DNA of 64,000 bases from Euclidia mi. Taxonomy: Eukaryota > Arthropoda > Insecta > Lepidoptera > Erebidae. Position numbers and translations under genes: made by a program. Location: NCBI GenBank assembly GCA_944739405.2, contig OX123182.2, positions 95,224,051 through 95,288,050 of the forward strand, written 5' to 3'. Below are positions 60,434-64,000 of the stretch, one piece after another; position 1 is the stretch's first letter, and each line of letters opens with the position of its first letter. Under the pieces are notes generated by a model. That model was not told the DNA's origin. It did not search any database and saw only the letters and a list, made by a program, of their open reading frames with translations.

Positions 60434-60488
60434 ATACTTTTAAAATAGCGTTCTTAAAGGTCCTATAAGAACGCTATTTGAAAAGTAT
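60434..60488. repeat. Near-perfect hairpin in E2 only
   Basis: 23-bp arms (60434-60456, 60466-60488; one mismatch) with a 9-base loop. I see no equivalent palindrome in E1. Confidence 0.75.
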
Positions 60489-62756
60489 ACTGGCTCATTT
60501 AAGTCTTAATTCGCAATAATTGCAATTCGATCTTGCAAAATATAAAAGCATATCACACATAAAGAATTACACAAATGGATCAGAAAATTCAGAGACCGCT
60601 GTACCTACATAAAAAGAAAATATCCAGACCAAACTGAGGACATCCTCCTTTTTGAAGTGGGTTGATTAAAGCATCCTAGAGCATCCAAAAGCAACGAAAG
60701 ATCTTAATACAGGACTTTTCTGAATCCGTGCCCATCGAACGAACGATCGTTGTTTTATGATGCGCATAGGATAAAAATCTCTGGCTCATGAAAAACAAGG
60801 ACACTTGATATCTGTCTACACTTATTTGTCCCTTCCACCTATCAAGACTCACGTGATTAAAGGACGACTCCTTACTATAGGTTGTCACTTATTTGTTAAC
60901 CCTTAAATAACACCGTGGGGTATTAAAATTCTTCACCCCAGGGGCACAACTTGTATTTTTTTTGCGATGGTAGTATCATCTCCTAAAGTTGTCAGTCACG
61001 TGGCGTTAAAAAAACTTCGATCTAGTCTGCTTAGCTATGTGAGAAAAGTACCCCAGGGTATCAGTTACGCATGCATTAATTTCTCATCAATTCAGTCAAA
61101 TGTTTGATAAACTTAGTTTACAGAGCCCTGCAAAGCTCCTTTTTTGGGTGCAGCGTCACAAGAAAACCTAAGATAACCTATTAAGTTTTCTGAGTGGATA
61201 AGTTTCCGGAAAGGACGAGACTTTTCATATTAAATTATATTTGTAAAACGATCGTTAATTTGGTGTACAATTAGTAATTTAATGAAATAATGAAGTTTTT
61301 TAATGTAACGCACTTTAGTGTTATTTAAAATTTGTGATGCTTTGTTAAAAATAGCCCCATGTAAACTACAAAAATAATTTATTTTGTACACTACAACTTT
61401 TAATAGCCGTTTGGGGTCATTTACCCCAATGTTTATTTATTATTCTGTAACCGAAAATAAGGATGTTATTATAGGGTTTGACTAGTGACTGGCTTAAACA
61501 GAATAAATGTCGATAAAAATATGACAGCGCTTATAATAAATATGTAAGTTTTCATTTAGGCAGTACACGACCTAGGGTGATGTACTAGATTTTGACGACG
61601 CGATTCTTATCATAGGTTATGATAAAGCTACATTACTGCTTTCTTTATACCGATGAAAATATTAAGCAAGCTAAAGTCAGTATTTTTACCTACATCCAAA
61701 AACCAGTTCTCGTATTACTTTCAGTGAGCATCATCTATCAATTCATACGTTAATATTAATACGAAGAAATGAGTGCAGTACTGTCCATGCCATCTATTGT
61801 TTAGAGCATAAAATGTAGAGTACTAGGTACTTGCCAGTTTTCGATAGTATAAGTCTATTAATAATAGAACATAATTTAACATCATTGTAACGAACATCAT
61901 TTAATTATACTGGTATATTTATGTTTTTTTATAGAAACCTATATTACTGATATTGTACAATTATTGTATTACAACGTTGAAAAAATAAATGAATTTATCG
62001 ATATTCGACTCGGCCGATCACCAACAATACGCCGAACGCAGGGAGTCGCTAAAACGCGATGCAGCATCGATACAGTTGCAAAATAATCGTCAGAAGCTAG
62101 TCGTCGGTGGCTCTTAGATTTATTACAGCCGTTTGGTTTAAGCTATGATATAGATATGACCTCAATAGTTTTATTCATGACTATGTGCGTAGTGGTTGTA
62201 TTAAAATAGAATTATAATTACCAGTAAATGCAAGGCCAGAGGTGACGGCGATGACGCATGCAGCGCTGAAAGTTTATCGTTGCATAACCAAAACAAAAAC
62301 ATTTTGACTGTAGGAACAGTTAGTTCATATCTGCCACGAAATTACATTTCTCAATTTGAACTGCACCAGTTTCACTAAATCTGAAACCCAAAGGATCTGT
62401 TTGATAACTACTTCTCTTAAAACCAAATACTAATATATAAATTATATTTAAATATGAATCTGATTACTTTCATAATTATAAGTTGTGAATATTATTGTAT
62501 TTCATATAACCAGTTATGGTCATCTTGACAATGGTGGGACGAACTGGACACGTATAGGAAGGACTGGTTTGACTGACTGCTATGCCAACACAAAGCAGAG
62601 ATGAGTGGGAAGAGAAAATGGAGGCCTTTACCCTGCAGTGCGACGGTACAGGCTGGTAATAAAAAATAAAGAAAAAAAACAAGATTATTTGAGTAAAGAA
62701 CGATACTTTTGCCAGAAAGTAAGAAACAATATTATCATCTTCTCATATAAGTATAC

Positions 62757-63177
62757 AGAGTGTTTGGTAATTCGACCTATTTCTTAAAGGTAGTAGAGCC
62801 TTACTGATTTCAGCATGAATGGGTCGGTTGACCGGGGAAGTACTACCCTCTCACAGAAAATCGACGTAAAGTAACAGTACCTAAACTGTTGCGTTTCGTT
62901 CGGTGAGTGAGAGTGCCGGAGGCCCTATCCCTTATCCCTTCTCCCTGATCCCACTCCTTATCCTATCCCTTTCCCAACCCAAGGGGTGGCAACGCACTTG
63001 TGACTCCTGTGGTGTTGCTTGTGTCCATGGGCGGCGATAATTGCTTACCATCAGGCAATCCGTCTGCTCGTTTGCCGCCTATAACCATAAAAAAGGAGGT
63101 CAATTTGTTACAAATGACCTCATATATATACTGCTTTAAGGTATTGGTCAAATTATCAAAATTTAACAGCCTGTTTA
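62757..63177. repeat. Foldback element split by a retroposon
   Basis: Left arm 'tttggtaattcgacctattt', right arm 'attggtcaaattatcaaaat'. Same family as 16136-16505; the loop carries the insertion at 62788-63093. Confidence 0.65.
62788..63093 (+). mobile_element. 'ggcggc' retroposon, second copy
   Basis: Contains 'ctctcacagaaaatcgacgt' and, near the 3' end, 'cgtctgctcgtttgccgcct' followed by an A-rich end. It matches 4481-4732 in reverse complement and is absent from the foldback copies in copy A. Confidence 0.65.
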
Positions 63178-63742
63178 TAGTACACAATGCTCACATCTAA
63201 CAACACAAGTTCAGCCAAACCTTTTGACTACATAATATTTATTTGTATATAACAGCAACAAATACTCACTTACGAAGCTCTTCGTACTCATTCACGCCAC
63301 GTCCGCGGCCACAAAGTCGTAAGCCTCCTAGAAACTTGTTTGACGACCTCGAGGGAACGGCAATCTTACGAAATACTACATCGGATTTAGCAACTCTTTT
63401 GTCATCGGCCTGGTTAAAAATAAATATATTGAGCTACTATCTTAGAATGGCTTCGTTAAAAAATACTTAATATATGATGAAGTTTAATTTGCCCGGCTTT
63501 TTACCTAACTAGCTATTATTAACCGTGGTTTTGACCACCCTAAATTATTTTAAAGTTATGTCGCTCTCTCTTCGCCTATCCATTACAAAAATCAGATCGA
63601 CTTTTTGCTCCGTTTTGAAGTGAATGAGGAATAAATAGAAAAACAAACAAATACACTTTCAACCTAATGGAAGGAAAGAGGAACCCACCACGCACCCTCG
63701 GATTGACTACCCCAACTATTGCAATAGAAAAAGGTTGACAAT

Positions 63743-64000
63743 ACCGAACTCCTCTGAAAGGATAAAGGATATAGGAATGGTATGGGTTCCAGGAAGATAC
63801 CTGACTTGCAGTATCCCGCTGTATGCGCCGACTATTCTTCGACACGACTGAGCCTTGCCCATAGCTCCTGAGGATGCCTCGTGCAGAGGCGAAACACGTG
63901 TCGAAGAATAGTCGGCGCATACAGCGGGATACTGCAAGTCAGGTATCTTCCTGGAACCCATACCATTCCTATATCCCTTATCCTTTCAGAGGAGTTCGGT
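63743..64000. repeat. Long hairpin: 104-bp arms, 50-base loop
   Basis: 63743-63846 and 63897-64000 are reverse complements with a single mismatch seen ('ggataaagg' against 'ggataaggg'). The loop contains 'cctgaggatgcctcgtgcag' then 'aggcgaaacacg', including a 5-bp stem (gcctc/gaggc). The arms end at the window edge and may be longer. There is no counterpart in copy A. Frames crossing it are by-products of the symmetry. Confidence 0.9.

Larger units (their letters stand above)
58202..62113 (-). mobile_element. Harbinger-like element E2 (3.9 kb), right half of the mirrored pair
   Basis: Left end 'ggacctccgcatactagctt', right end (complement) 'gagccaccgacgactagctt', flanked by CTA (58199-58201) and TTA (62114-62116); copy A has the single TTA in 'tgttcttagattt' near 15540. 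Read from its right end it follows E1 from its left end, and its left end mirrors E1's right end. It contains a LINE fragment (about 58705-60238). Only 36 bp of copy-A-type sequence separates it from E1. Confidence 0.75.
42393..63662. repeat. Segmental duplication, copy B (direct orientation)
   Basis: Same order and orientation as copy A (1-16960). It is longer because of private insertions: 42485-42787, 43539-44090, about 45830-49380 plus a repeated flank, 49833-50146, about 53387-53725, 55364-58165, 58202-62113 and 62788-63093. Stretches without features (44102-45060, 50747-53380, 53963-55360, 62117-62680, 63180-63660) contain no recognisable gene. The frame open in copy A at 12858-13208 is closed here by stops. 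Confidence 0.85.

Noticed and set aside
1..64000. Prokaryotic or organelle signals, CRISPR arrays, operons
   Set aside because: No regularly spaced direct repeats of CRISPR type, no gene-dense organisation and no ribosome-binding-site pattern; the sequence is typical of insect intergenic DNA.

Overview
This window looks like insect nuclear DNA, most probably from a moth or butterfly. It is AT-rich, and its repeats are ones I associate with Lepidoptera: tRNA-derived SINEs with a box-B-like core and a 'ctgatgatgatga' type tail, a Jockey/CR1-like LINE ending in tandem 'tttgac', and dispersed repeats containing 'ggcggcaaacga' or 'gggttccgt'. No confident host gene, rRNA gene or functional tRNA gene was found, and nothing looks bacterial. 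Every long reading frame I could interpret belongs to a mobile element, and almost all are frameshifted or interrupted.

The main structure is a diverged direct duplication. Copy A covers 1-16960 and is open at the left edge of the window; copy B covers about 42393-63662. The two align collinearly outside their private insertions, so each copy shows the empty site of insertions in the other. Copy A carries a minus-strand 'ggcggc' retroposon split by a Tc1-like DD34E transposon (1619-4478), which itself holds a SINE fragment and a 'ccggtc' repeat. It also carries a Helitron-like element (6853-7944), a 3.4-kb composite block (about 8597-11968) and a GC-rich retroposon (13554-14035). Copy B carries a 303-bp Harbinger-like MITE (42485-42787), a second GC-rich retroposon (43539-44090), LINE remnants (45967-49378) next to a duplicated flank, a second MITE (49833-50146), and a mirror-image pair of Harbinger-like elements (55364-58165 and 58202-62113), one of which contains a LINE.

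The segment between the copies (16961-42392) starts with about 5 kb in which I recognise little. It continues with an inverted-repeat element (22262-23052) and an 11.5-kb LINE (24540-36041, plus strand). That LINE is interrupted by a 938-bp piggyBac-like element at TTAA, an opposite-strand LINE, and a 'ccggtc' repeat. The 'ccggtc' repeat is split at an exact AAA|TTT site by a 2.3-kb element with 12-bp inverted ends and no target duplication, as described for Spy transposons, and that element contains a further LINE fragment. The segment ends with a MITE, SINEs and hairpins.

There is no operon or pathway here. The window records nested transposition on two paralogous backbones. The observations most worth checking are the Spy-like insertion, the mirrored Harbinger-like pair, several near-perfect hairpins present in only one of two paralogous copies, a micro-inversion inside a reverse transcriptase, and a 104-bp-arm hairpin at the right edge whose loop resembles part of a hammerhead ribozyme core. 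All boundaries come from reading by eye; family names are inferences from motifs and target-site structure.
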